Positions 24,951 to 33,116 of a stretch of 64,000 nt of DNA are shown here, in pieces. Each line of letters opens with the position of its first letter. The first letter of the stretch is position 1. Both the position numbers and the translations under genes were made by a program. The notes under the pieces were generated by a model. The model did no database searches, had not been told where the DNA came from, and saw only the letters and a program-made list of their open reading frames with translations. Source of the stretch: Streptomyces venezuelae (GTDB lineage: Bacteria; Actinomycetota; Actinomycetes; Streptomycetales; Streptomycetaceae); contig NZ_CP029190.1 in the NCBI RefSeq assembly GCF_008642295.1, positions 4,943,501-5,007,500 of the forward strand. Direction: 5' to 3'.

Positions 24951-24991
24951 CCGCGCCCGCACCCCGGCCAGGAGCCGGGATACGGGCGCGG
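24951..24991 (-). terminator. Terminator of the second pepN
   Basis: An 18-bp stem with two mismatches (CCGCGCCCGCACCCCGGC against GCCGGGATACGGGCGCGG) and a 5-nt loop, 35 bp past the pepN2 stop. Confidence 0.65.
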
Positions 24992-25025
24992 GGGCAGAAC
25001 TGCGGGGCCGGTGGCCGGTGGCCGG

Positions 25026-27590
25026 TCAGGCCGCGGCAGCCGCGTCACAGGCCTGGGCGCGCAGCGCCCGGGCCAGGTCGTCGCGGGCCTCCAGCACCAG
25101 CCGCCGCAGGGCCGGCGCCGCCGCCGGATGCGCCGACAGCCAGGCATCGGCCGCCGCCAGCGTCCCCTCGTCGTCCTGCAGGGACGGGAAGAGGCCGCGG
25201 ACCACATCCATGCCGATCTGGATGGAGCGTTCGGCCCACACCCGCTCCAGCACGGCGAAGTACGGCTCCACGTACGGCGCCAGCAGCGCCCGCTGCGAAG
25301 ACTGCTGCATGCCCGCGATGGTCGCCTCGACCAGCGCGTTCGACAGCGTGTCCGACTCGACCACCGCGGCCCACGCCTGGTCCTTCACCGCCGCCGACGG
25401 CCGCGCCGCCATGCACCGCACATGGTGCCGCTTGCCCGATGCCGTGTCGTCGCGGGCGAGTTCCGCGGCCAGCACGCCCTCGTCCACCGCGCCGTGCGCG
25501 GCCAGCGGCAGCAGCAGGTCCCAGCGCAGCTCCTGGTCGATCTCCAGGCCGTCGATCCGGGCGGTGCCCTCCAACAGGCCCAGCAGCAGCTGGAAATCGC
25601 CCTCCGAGGAGGCGCTCGCCGCGAAGAACCGGGCCCAGGTCAGCTGATGCTCGGAACCCGGCTCGGCCAGCCGCAGCTCGTGCAGCGCGCCCGCCGCCAG
25701 CTCCCGCCCGCCCTGCTCGCGCCAGGCCGGCGCCGCGTAGTGGGTGACCGCGCCCAGCGCCTGCGCGTGCAGCATCTGGAGCACGCCCACGTCCGACTCC
25801 CGCCCGGCGAAGGCCAGGACCAGGGAGAGGAAGTCGCGCGCGGGCATCAGCCCATCCCGGGTCAGGTTCCACAGCGCCGACCAGCACAGCGCCCGCGCCA
25901 GCGGATCCGTCACCGAGCCCAGGTGCCGGCGCAGGGTGGCCAGCGAGCCCTCGTCGAAGCGGATCTTGCAGTAGGTCAGGTCCTCGTCGTTGACCAGGAC
26001 CAGGTCCGGGCGCGCGGCCCCCGCCAGGTCCCCGATCACCGTGCGCGGCCCGGCGACGTCCGCCTCCGCCCGGGCGTACCGGACGAGCGAACCGTCCGCC
26101 TCCAGCCGGTACAGGCCGATCCCGACCCGGTGCGGGCGGAGCTCCCCGCCCTCCTGGAGGACGGCCAGCTCGACCACCCGGCCCGCCGCGTCGTAGGTGA
26201 CCGCCGGGGTCAGTGCGTTCACGCCGGCCGTCTGGAGCCAGGCCCGCGACCACTCGGCCATGTCCCGCCCGGACACCTCGCCGAGCACCGCCAGCAGGTC
26301 GTCCAGCGTGGTGTTCCCGTAGGCGTTCGCCTTGAAGTAGCGCCGCGCGCCCTCCAGGAACGCCTCCCGCCCGACGTACGCCACCAGCTGCTTGAGCACG
26401 GACGCGCCCTTGGCGTAGGTGATGCCGTCGAAGTTGAGCTTGGCGTCCTCCAGGTCGCGGATGTCGGCCGTGACCGGGTGGGTGGACGGCAGCTGGTCGG
26501 CCCGGTAGGCCCAGGCCTTGCGGTTGTTGGCGAAGGTCACCCAGGCCTGGTCGAAGCGGGTGGCCTCGACCTGGGAGAAGGAGCCCATGAAGTCCGCGAA
26601 GGACTCCTTCAGCCACAGGTCGTCCCACCACTTCATGGTGACCAGGTCGCCGAACCACATGTGGGCCATCTCGTGCAGGATCGTGTTGCACCGGCGCTCG
26701 TAGGACGCCCGCGTCACCTTCCCGCGGAAGATGTACTCCTCCCGGAAGGTGACCATGCCCGGGTTCTCCATTGCGCCGAGGTTGTACTCGGGCACAAAGG
26801 CCTGGTCGTACTTCCCGAAGGGGTACGGGTAGTCGAAGTTCTCGTGGAAGAAGTCGAAGCCCTGCTTGGTGACGAGGAAGATGTCCTCCGCGTCGAAGTG
26901 CTTGGCCAGGCCCTTGCGGCACATGGCGCCCAGCGGGATCGTCAGGTCCCCGCGGGTGTAGGTGTCCGTGACGTAGTGGTACGGCCCCGCCACCACGCAG
27001 GTGATGTACGTGGAGATGGGCGCGGTCTCGGCGAAGCGGCGGGTCAGCCCGTCCTCGGACCGGGACTCCTCGGCGCCGTTGCTCCACACCTGCCAGCCCT
27101 CGGGCGCGGTCACCTCGAAGCGGTACGGCGCCTTCAGGTCCGGCTGCTCGAAGTTCGCGTAGACCCGGCGGGCGTCGGCCGGCTCGTACTGGGTGTAGAG
27201 GTAGATCTCGCCGTCCTCGGGGTCGACGAACCGGTGCATCCCCTCGCCGGTGCGGCTGTAGGCGCAGTTCGCGTCCACGACCAGGACGTTCTCGGAGGCC
27301 AGGCCGTCCAGTGCGATCCGGGCCCCGTCGAACACGGCGGCGGTGTCCAGCTCCCGTCCGTTGAGGGTGACGCTGTTCACCGAGGGGGCGATCAGGTCCG
27401 CGAAGGTGGCGGTGCCCGGTGCGGCGGCCCGGAAGCGGATGGTGGTCACCGACCGGAAGGTGCGCGGGCCCTCGGCCGGTTCGGCCTCGTCGACCGCGGA
27501 CCTCAGATCGAGGACCACCTCGTACCCGTCGACGCTCAGCAGCTCGGCCCGCCCACGGGCCTCGTCACGGGACAGATTCTCTCCGGGCAC
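25026..27590 (-). CDS. pepN2: Aminopeptidase N (M1 zinc metallopeptidase), copy 2
   Basis: An 854-residue M1 aminopeptidase. It shows GAMEN (in EYNLGAMENPGMV), HEMAH at 306-310 and the third zinc ligand Glu329 (KESFADF). It is paralogous to the copy at 14282-16864: the two share length, start motif, the zinc region and the TARIDGLEIDQELRW/TETVDGLVVDTELRW block. The GTG at 27590 is preferred because GGAG lies 5 nt upstream; a GTG six bases earlier overlaps that site. By its place next to the DsbA-like gene this copy is the positional counterpart of mycobacterial PepN (Rv2467). The DsbA-like gene starts 118 bp away, divergently. Confidence 0.94.
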   Translation of the reverse strand: MPGENLSRDEARGRAELLSVDGYEVVLDLRSAVDEAEPAEGPRTFRSVTTIRFRAAAPGTATFADLIAPSVNSVTLNGRELDTAAVFDGARIALDGLASENVLVVDANCAYSRTGEGMHRFVDPEDGEIYLYTQYEPADARRVYANFEQPDLKAPYRFEVTAPEGWQVWSNGAEESRSEDGLTRRFAETAPISTYITCVVAGPYHYVTDTYTRGDLTIPLGAMCRKGLAKHFDAEDIFLVTKQGFDFFHENFDYPYPFGKYDQAFVPEYNLGAMENPGMVTFREEYIFRGKVTRASYERRCNTILHEMAHMWFGDLVTMKWWDDLWLKESFADFMGSFSQVEATRFDQAWVTFANNRKAWAYRADQLPSTHPVTADIRDLEDAKLNFDGITYAKGASVLKQLVAYVGREAFLEGARRYFKANAYGNTTLDDLLAVLGEVSGRDMAEWSRAWLQTAGVNALTPAVTYDAAGRVVELAVLQEGGELRPHRVGIGLYRLEADGSLVRYARAEADVAGPRTVIGDLAGAARPDLVLVNDEDLTYCKIRFDEGSLATLRRHLGSVTDPLARALCWSALWNLTRDGLMPARDFLSLVLAFAGRESDVGVLQMLHAQALGAVTHYAAPAWREQGGRELAAGALHELRLAEPGSEHQLTWARFFAASASSEGDFQLLLGLLEGTARIDGLEIDQELRWDLLLPLAAHGAVDEGVLAAELARDDTASGKRHHVRCMAARPSAAVKDQAWAAVVESDTLSNALVEATIAGMQQSSQRALLAPYVEPYFAVLERVWAERSIQIGMDVVRGLFPSLQDDEGTLAAADAWLSAHPAAAPALRRLVLEARDDLARALRAQACDAAAAA

Positions 27591-27708
27591 AGGCACTCCT
27601 TCGTGCGATCTCACCGTCTCGGCTCGAATCCTCCCACGGGAATGCGGGGCGACCGCGGCCGGTTGGGCTGGGGGAACACAGTCCAGGCCATTGAGTAAGA
27701 GGAGTGAC

Positions 27709-28356
27709 ATGTCCGACAGCCAGGTCCGCGAGAAGACCCCCGTCGACTTCTGGTTCGACCCGCTCTGCCCCTGGGCCTGGATGACCTCCCGCTGGATGCT
27801 GGAGGTCGAGAAGGTCCGCGACGTCGAGGTCCGCTGGCATGTGATGAGCCTCGCCGTGCTCAACGAGAACAAGCTCGACGAACTGCCCGAGCGCTACCGC
27901 GAGCTGCTCGGCCCCAAGGGCTGGGCGCCGGTGCGCGTGGTCGTCGCGGCCCAGCAGAAGTTCGGTGACGAGATCACCGGCAAGCTCTACACCGAGCTCG
28001 GCACCCGTATCCACAACGAGGACAAGGGCGCGACCCGCGAGGTGATCGCCGAGGCGCTGGCGGCCCTCGACCTGCCGGCCGAGCTGCTGGAGTACGCCGA
28101 CTCCGACGAGTACGACGAGGTGCTGCGGGCCTCCCACAACGACGGCATCGACCGGGTCGGCCAGGAGGTCGGCACCCCGGTGATCTCGGTGCCCGGGGCC
28201 GACGGCGGGGAGGTGGCCTTCTTCGGTCCGGTCGTCACCCCGGCCCCGCGCGGCGAGGCCGCGGCCCGGCTGTGGGACGGCACCCTGCTGGTCGCCTCGA
28301 TCCCCGGCTTCTACGAGATCAAGCGGACCCGGACGGCTGCCCCCTCCTTCGAGTAG
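27709..28356 (+). CDS. DsbA-fold reductase of the mycothiol-dependent Rv2466c type
   Basis: A 215-residue thioredoxin-fold protein with the helical DsbA insertion. It matches the Rv2466c family over its length: VDFWFDPLCPWAWMTSRWMLEVEKVRDVEV, HVMSLAVLNEN, TRIHNEDKGATREVIAEALAALDLP and GPVVTPAPRGEAAARLWD. The active site reads C-P-W-A: Cys at about residue 19 is kept but the second Cys of a CxxC pair is Ala, so a one-cysteine mechanism with mycothiol is more likely than disulfide exchange. ATG 27709 follows AAGAGGAG. It is divergent from pepN2, as in M. tuberculosis. Expected role: cytoplasmic thiol-dependent reduction of electrophiles. Confidence 0.9.
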   Translation: MSDSQVREKTPVDFWFDPLCPWAWMTSRWMLEVEKVRDVEVRWHVMSLAVLNENKLDELPERYRELLGPKGWAPVRVVVAAQQKFGDEITGKLYTELGTRIHNEDKGATREVIAEALAALDLPAELLEYADSDEYDEVLRASHNDGIDRVGQEVGTPVISVPGADGGEVAFFGPVVTPAPRGEAAARLWDGTLLVASIPGFYEIKRTRTAAPSFE

Positions 28357-28368
28357 TCCGAAGACAGG

Positions 28369-28401
28369 AGACCCCCGTGAGTCACGTCCTCACGGGGGTC
28401 T
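28369..28401 (+). terminator. Terminator of the DsbA-fold gene
   Basis: A perfect 13-bp stem (AGACCCCCGTGAG / CTCACGGGGGTCT) with a 7-nt loop, 12 bp past the stop. Confidence 0.8.
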
Positions 28402-28469
28402 TCTGCTGGACACGCCCGCCGGTGAAGGTTGAGAAGACGATCACGAGGCGGACGGGCTCGGGGGTGCGA

Positions 28470-29126
28470 TCAGCCCTTGACGGGGATCAGCAGCGGGGTG
28501 TTCGCCTTGGCGTCGGCGTAGCGCTTGGCCACGTCCTGCCAGTTGACGACGTTCCACATGGCCTCGATGAAGTCCACCTTCTGGTTCTTGTACTGCAGGT
28601 AGAAGGCGTGCTCCCAGGCGTCGAACACGAGGATCGGGGTGCTGGCGACGCCCACGTTGCCCTGGTGGTCGTAGACCTGCTCGACGACCAGCCGGCCGCT
28701 GACGGGCTCGTACGCGAGCACGCCCCAGCCGGAGCCCTGGGTGGCGGAGGAGGCGAAGGTCAGCTGCTTCTTGAACTTGGCGAAGGAGCCGAAGGATTCG
28801 GTGATCGCGTCCGCGAGGTCGCCCACGCCGTCGGCCGCGGTCGGCTCGCCGCCGCCCTCACCGGTCTTCGGGCTGGCCATGTTGTGCCAGTAGATGCTGT
28901 GCAGGATGTGGCCGGAGAGGTGGAACGCGAGGTTCTTCTCCAGGCCGTTCAGCGCGCCCCAGTTCTCCTTGTCGCGCGCCTCCGCCAGCTGCTCCAGCGT
29001 GTTGTTGGCGCCCGTGACGTAGGCCGCGTGGTGCTTGTCGTGGTGCAGCTCGATGATCTGCGGGTTGATCACAGGCTCGAGTGCCGCGTAATCGTACGGA
29101 AGCTCAGGAAGCGTGTAGATGGCCAT
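28470..29126 (-). CDS. sodF: Superoxide dismutase, Fe/Mn family
   Basis: A 218-residue cytoplasmic SOD that dismutates superoxide. Metal ligands lie in [12 protein letters not shown] (first His), [15 protein letters not shown] (second His), and [13 protein letters not shown] (Asp and third His); the Streptomyces Fe(Zn) enzyme has this form. The [18 protein letters not shown] loop is also as in that enzyme. Streptomyces use an iron SOD and a nickel SOD alternately: Nur with nickel represses the iron gene. A candidate Nur box at 29164-29180 lies 38 bp upstream of ATG 29126, consistent with that control. No sodN is in the window. Confidence 0.94.
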   Translation of the reverse strand: MAIYTLPELPYDYAALEPVINPQIIELHHDKHHAAYVTGANNTLEQLAEARDKENWGALNGLEKNLAFHLSGHILHSIYWHNMASPKTGEGGGEPTAADGVGDLADAITESFGSFAKFKKQLTFASSATQGSGWGVLAYEPVSGRLVVEQVYDHQGNVGVASTPILVFDAWEHAFYLQYKNQKVDFIEAMWNVVNWQDVAKRYADAKANTPLLIPVKG

Positions 29127-29163
29127 GCGTGTAATCCGGTCCCCTCAGCGTGCCAACTGCTTA

Positions 29164-29180
29164 TTGCAATCAATGCGCAA
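29164..29180. promoter_or_regulatory. Candidate Nur box upstream of sodF
   Basis: TTGCAATCAATGCGCAA: half-sites TTGCAA and GCGCAA five bases apart, close to the known TTGCAA-N5-TTGCAA Nur pattern. On the gene's strand a TAGCGT -10-like box lies just upstream of it, so the box would sit near the start of transcription. Confidence 0.6.
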
Positions 29181-29236
29181 CTGCACGCTAGCAGTATCTA
29201 TTCCTGGTCACACGTAAGGGTTACCTCTCTCAATAG

Positions 29237-29272
29237 CCGGTGGGCCCCGTGCGATTGCACGGGGCCCACCGG
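29237..29272 (-). terminator. Terminator of the first permease
   Basis: A perfect 16-bp stem (CCGGTGGGCCCCGTGC) with a GATT loop, 17 bp past the permease stop at 29289. Confidence 0.8.
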
Positions 29273-29288
29273 TGAATCTGTGGGGGTG

Positions 29289-30692
29289 TCAGGCGCGCGA
29301 AGCGGTCCGGCGCTGCATGACGTAGCCGGTGACGGCGAGGGCGGCGGTCAGCCCGCCGGTGAAGATCACCTGGACCCGGGTGTCGGCGTCCCAGGCCATC
29401 AGCACCAGCACGCCGGCCACACCGGCCAGGGCCACCCAGGTGAGATAGGGGAAGCCCCACATCTTCACGACCAGCTTCCCGGGGGCCTCCCGCTCCAGCC
29501 GGCGGCGCAGCACGAACTGCGAGACGGCGATGAAGCCCCAGACGACGAGGATGACCCCGCCGACCATGTTCAGCAGCCAGGCGAACAGGGTGTCCGGGTA
29601 CCAGTAGGACAGCAGCACGGTGACGAAGCCGAAGCCGGAGGAGGCCAGCACCGCCCGGCGCGGCACCCGGCCCGTCACCTTGCCCAGGGCCTTCGGGCCC
29701 TGCCCGCGGGCGACCAGCGAGTAGGCCATCCGGGAGGAGCCGTAGATGTTGGCGTTCATCGCGGACAGCAGGGCGATCAGGATGACCACGTTCATGATCT
29801 GGCCGGCCGCCGGGATGCCCAGGTGGTCCAGGGTGGCGGCGTACGGGCCCTGTCCGGTGACCGCCGGGTCGTTCCAGGGCAGCAGGGTGACGATCACCAG
29901 CATGGAGCCGACGTAGACGACGGCGATTCGCCACATGGTGGTCTTCACGGCCTTGGCGACCCCGCGCACCGGGTCGTCCGACTCGGCGGCGGCGATGGTC
30001 ACCGTCTCCAGTCCGCCGTACGCCACCACCGAGGCGAGCAGCCCGACCAGCAGGCCCTCCACCCCGTTGGGGAGGAATCCGCCGTCGTGGAGCAGGTTGG
30101 CGGTGCCGGGGGCGGCGGTGCCGGGCAGCAGGCCCAGGACGGCGAGCGTGCCCAGGCCCAGGAACAGGGCGATCGCGCCGATCTTCAGGGCGGCGAACCA
30201 GAACTCGAATTCGCCGAAGTTGGAGACGGCGGCCAGGTTGGAGCCGCAGAAGACCGCCATGAAGACCAGCACCCACATCCAGGACGGCGTCCCGGGGAAC
30301 CAGCCGGTCATGATGTTCGCGGCACCGATCGCCTCGATGGCCACGCCCACGCACAGCAGGGTCCAGAACATCCAGCCCGCGGTGAACCCGGCCCAGGGGC
30401 CGATGGCCCGCTCGGCGTGCACGGAGAAGGACCCGGAGGCCGGGTTGGCCGCGGACATCTCGCCGAGCATCCGCATCACGAACATCACGAGCAGCCCGGA
30501 AGCGGCGTACGCGAGCACGATCGAGGGGCCGGCCGCGGCGATGCCGGCGCCGGAGCCGACGAACAGCCCGGCGCCGATGACCCCGCCGAGGGCGATCATC
30601 GACAGGTGCCGCTGCTTGAGTCCGTTGGACAGCGGGGAACCGCCGGGCGGCGCGTCCTGCTGCCGGGGAGGGGTGAGGGTGGTCTGGCTCAT
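29289..30692 (-). CDS. Amino acid permease (APC/AAT family), copy 1
   Basis: A 467-residue, twelve-helix secondary transporter of the GABA/aromatic/Asn permease branch. The N-terminal signature LKQRHLSMIALGGVIGAGLFVGSG is helix one with its unwound Gly-rich segment; ESDDPVRGVAKAVKTTMWRI and NANIYGSSRMAYSLVARGQGPKAL are the conserved loops of the family. It imports an amino acid with a cation; which one is not evident. ATG 30692 fits the family start; no strong ribosome site is seen. It is one of three related permeases (30837-32216 and 33117-34556), all on this strand. Confidence 0.9.
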   Translation of the reverse strand: MSQTTLTPPRQQDAPPGGSPLSNGLKQRHLSMIALGGVIGAGLFVGSGAGIAAAGPSIVLAYAASGLLVMFVMRMLGEMSAANPASGSFSVHAERAIGPWAGFTAGWMFWTLLCVGVAIEAIGAANIMTGWFPGTPSWMWVLVFMAVFCGSNLAAVSNFGEFEFWFAALKIGAIALFLGLGTLAVLGLLPGTAAPGTANLLHDGGFLPNGVEGLLVGLLASVVAYGGLETVTIAAAESDDPVRGVAKAVKTTMWRIAVVYVGSMLVIVTLLPWNDPAVTGQGPYAATLDHLGIPAAGQIMNVVILIALLSAMNANIYGSSRMAYSLVARGQGPKALGKVTGRVPRRAVLASSGFGFVTVLLSYWYPDTLFAWLLNMVGGVILVVWGFIAVSQFVLRRRLEREAPGKLVVKMWGFPYLTWVALAGVAGVLVLMAWDADTRVQVIFTGGLTAALAVTGYVMQRRTASRA

Positions 30693-30836
30693 GGGGTGGG
30701 TGCCTGTCCGGTGTGCGGGGGGACGGGTAGTGCGCCCCAGTCTGGCCCGCGTCCGCTCAGCGGACATCGACTGCCCGCTATCCGGACAGTCGGGTCACGC
30801 CTCGTGATCATCCCCGTACGCCGGCCGGTCCGGATG

Positions 30837-32216
30837 TCAGGCGCGGCGGTCGCGCCATTCCCGGATCCCCGCCACGGCCAGCACCACGGCCGCCGCACCC
30901 GCCGACCACAGCACCTGCGGCCGGGCCGTGTCGTCGGTCAGCATCAGCACCAGCACCAGCCCCATCCCGGCCAGGGCCGCCCAGGTCAGATACGGGAAGG
31001 CCCACATCTTCAGGGTCAGCCGCTCCGGGGTGGTCCGCTCGATACGGCGCCGCAGCCGCAGCTGGGACACGGCGATCAGCGCCCATACGAACAGCAGGAC
31101 CGCGCCCACCGCGTTCAGCATGTACAGGAAGATCGTGTCCGGCCACAGCAGGTTGAGCACCACGGACGCGAAGCCGAAGGCCACCGAGGCGATCACGGCC
31201 CGCCGCGGCACCCCGCCCGGGGACACCGCCAGCAGCGTCTTCGGCGCCTCGCCGCGCTCGGCCAGCGAGAACACCATCCGCGAGGACCCGTACAGGTTCG
31301 CGTTGAGCGCCGACAGCAGCGCCACGAACACCACGATGTTCATGATCTGGCCGGCCGCCGGAATCCCGATCGAGTCGAGGACCTGTACGTACGGGCTCAT
31401 CCCCGGAGTCATCGAGGTCCACGGCAGCAGGGTGACGATCACCAGCATCGAGCCGACGTAGAAGAAGAGGATGCGCCACACCGCGCTGCGCACCGCGCGC
31501 GCCACCGAGCGCGCGGGGTCCTCGGACTCGGCCGCCGCGATGGTGACGACCTCCAGTCCGCCGAAGGCGAAGACCACGGCCAGCACGCCCGAGATCACAC
31601 CCTCCCAGCCGTGGGGCAGGAAGCCGCCCTGGCCGGTGAGGTTGGTGAGCCCGATCGGGTCGGTGTCCGGCAGCAGCCCGAAGATCGCGAGGGTGCCGAG
31701 GATCAGGAAGAGCACGATCGCGCCCACCTTGAGGGAGGCGAACCAGAACTCGAACTCGCCGAAGTTGCGCACCGCGGCCAGGTTGCTCGCGGTGAACACC
31801 ACCATGAAGATCAGCACCCAGACCCACTGGTCCACGGCCGGCACCCAGCCGTTCGCGATCTTCGCGGCGCCGGTCGCCTCCACAGCCAGCACCACCACGA
31901 GCAGGAACCAGTACAGCCAGCCGACCGAGAAGCCCGCCCAGCGGCCCATCGCCCGCTCCGCGTGCACGGAGAAGGAGCCGGAGGCCGGCATCGCGGCGGA
32001 CATCTCGCCCAGCATCCGCATCACCAGCATCGCGAGGGTGCCCGCGAAGAGATAGGAGAGGACGATGCCGGGGCCGGCCACGGTGATCCCGGCGCCGGAG
32101 CCGACGAACAGGCCGGCGCCGATGACCCCGCCCAGTCCCAGCATGGTCAGATGGCGCTGCTTCAAGCCGTGGCCGAGGGGTTCTTCGGCAAGTTCCGGCA
32201 GGGGTGCTTGTGACAT
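30837..32216 (-). CDS. Amino acid permease (APC/AAT family), copy 2
   Basis: A 459-residue permease with the same signature, LKQRHLTMLGLGGVIGAGLFVGSG, and the same loops (ESEDPARSVARAVRSAVWRI; NANLYGSSRMVFSLAERGEAPK). It is clearly related to copy 1 along its length and probably arose by an old duplication; the C-terminal helices have diverged most. ATG 32216 (MSQAPLPEL) gives the usual short cytoplasmic N-tail. A 144-bp gap with a GTCCGC/GCGGAC hairpin separates it from copy 1, so the two can be transcribed separately. Substrate not predicted. Confidence 0.9.
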   Translation of the reverse strand: MSQAPLPELAEEPLGHGLKQRHLTMLGLGGVIGAGLFVGSGAGITVAGPGIVLSYLFAGTLAMLVMRMLGEMSAAMPASGSFSVHAERAMGRWAGFSVGWLYWFLLVVVLAVEATGAAKIANGWVPAVDQWVWVLIFMVVFTASNLAAVRNFGEFEFWFASLKVGAIVLFLILGTLAIFGLLPDTDPIGLTNLTGQGGFLPHGWEGVISGVLAVVFAFGGLEVVTIAAAESEDPARSVARAVRSAVWRILFFYVGSMLVIVTLLPWTSMTPGMSPYVQVLDSIGIPAAGQIMNIVVFVALLSALNANLYGSSRMVFSLAERGEAPKTLLAVSPGGVPRRAVIASVAFGFASVVLNLLWPDTIFLYMLNAVGAVLLFVWALIAVSQLRLRRRIERTTPERLTLKMWAFPYLTWAALAGMGLVLVLMLTDDTARPQVLWSAGAAAVVLAVAGIREWRDRRA

Positions 32217-32379
32217 CCCGACAGTGTCCCCGAGCGAGGAGCGGCGAGGCAAAACGGGCGCGTGCCAACCAAAACCCTGCGTGATTCACATCACTTCGGG
32301 CGTTCCGCTTGTGAATGGGCAGCGGCGCTTTGTGGATTCCCCACCAAGGGCGCCCCGGCGGCTTGTCCCGGGACGCGGT

Positions 32380-32395
32380 GTGACCGGCCGGTCAC
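32380..32395. promoter_or_regulatory. Perfect 16-bp palindrome in the bioY promoter
   Basis: GTGACCGGCCGGTCAC is its own reverse complement. It overlaps the TGTGAC -35-like element (32379-32384), 17 bp before TAGCGT at 32402-32407. It does not look like the BioQ operator; a TetR-type binder would fit the shape. Confidence 0.55.
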
Positions 32396-32401
32396 CGCGA
32401 T

Positions 32402-32407
32402 TAGCGT
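32402..32407 (+). promoter_or_regulatory. -10 box of bioY
   Basis: TAGCGT, 17 bp downstream of TGTGAC. Transcription would start near 32414, leaving a 37-nt leader that includes GGAG. Confidence 0.45.
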
Positions 32408-32450
32408 CGTGGCGTCCCGCTTTCCTCCCTGCACCACCGCGGAGTCCCTC

Positions 32451-33035
32451 ATGAGCACTGCTTCCGTCGTCACCCGGCCCGGCCTGGTCCTCGCCGACCT
32501 GCTGCCCGCGACCCGAGTCCGGGACGCCGTCCTGGTGGCCGGCGGTGCCGCCCTCACCGGCCTCGCCGCGCAGATCGCCGTCCCGGTCCCCGGATCCCCG
32601 GTGCCCGTCACCGGCCAGACCTTCGCCGCCCTGCTGGTCGGCACCGCGCTCGGGGCCCGGCTCGGCTTCCTTGCGCTGGCCCTCTACGCCGTGGCCGGCA
32701 CCGCCGGGGTGCCGTGGTTCGCGGACGGCACCTCGGGGGCGGGCGGCGCCTCCTTCGGCTACGTCCTGGGCATGGTGCTGGCCTCGGCGCTGGTGGGCGC
32801 GCTGGCCCGGCGCGGCGCCGACCGCTCGGTGCCGCGTACCGCCGCCACCATGGTGCTGGGCTCCGCGGTCATCTACGCGGTGGGCGTCCCGTACCTGATG
32901 GCCGCCACCGGAATGTCCCTGTCCGCGGCCGTGGCCGCCGGCCTCACCCCGTTCCTGATCGGCGACGCCCTCAAGGCCGCCCTGGCGATGGGCGCACTGC
33001 CGGCCGCCTGGAAGCTGGCCGGCCGCCGCGGCTGA
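32451..33035 (+). CDS. bioY: Biotin transporter BioY (ECF substrate-binding subunit)
   Basis: A 194-residue six-helix membrane protein. BioY hallmarks are present: AQIAVPVPGSPVPVTGQTFAALLVGTALGARLGFLALALYAVAGTAGVPWF and the GGASFGYVLGM helix. BioY binds biotin and works with EcfA ATPases and EcfT, or in part alone. No ecfA or ecfT gene is near, so partners must come from elsewhere if needed. It is inserted between two amino acid permease genes on the opposite strand. ATG 32451 follows GGAG with 6-nt spacing. Confidence 0.93.
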   Translation: MSTASVVTRPGLVLADLLPATRVRDAVLVAGGAALTGLAAQIAVPVPGSPVPVTGQTFAALLVGTALGARLGFLALALYAVAGTAGVPWFADGTSGAGGASFGYVLGMVLASALVGALARRGADRSVPRTAATMVLGSAVIYAVGVPYLMAATGMSLSAAVAAGLTPFLIGDALKAALAMGALPAAWKLAGRRG

Positions 33036-33049
33036 TCCGCGACGCGTAG

Positions 33050-33107
33050 GTCCGTACGACAGAGCCCGGCCCGCCGATCACGGCGGGCCGGGCTCTGTCG
33101 TACGGAC
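33050..33107. terminator. Very strong bidirectional terminator
   Basis: A perfect 27-bp stem (starting GTCCGTACGACAGAGCCCGG) with an ATCA loop, between convergent bioY and the third permease. It is the longest perfect hairpin in the window. Confidence 0.85.
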
Positions 33108-33116
33108 GGGGTGTGG

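Noticed and set aside
24804..25025. Toxin gene partner for the AbiEi-like protein
   Set aside because: The flanking gap of about 220 bp contains only the pepN2 terminator and no plausible coding frame.
28470..29126. Manganese rather than iron SOD
   Set aside because: Sequence alone cannot fix the metal, but the Nur-type box and similarity to the Streptomyces iron-zinc enzyme favour SodF.
32281..32294. CRP-like site GTGATTCACATCAC upstream of bioY
   Set aside because: Arms of only 5 bp and no fit to a promoter; too weak to claim.
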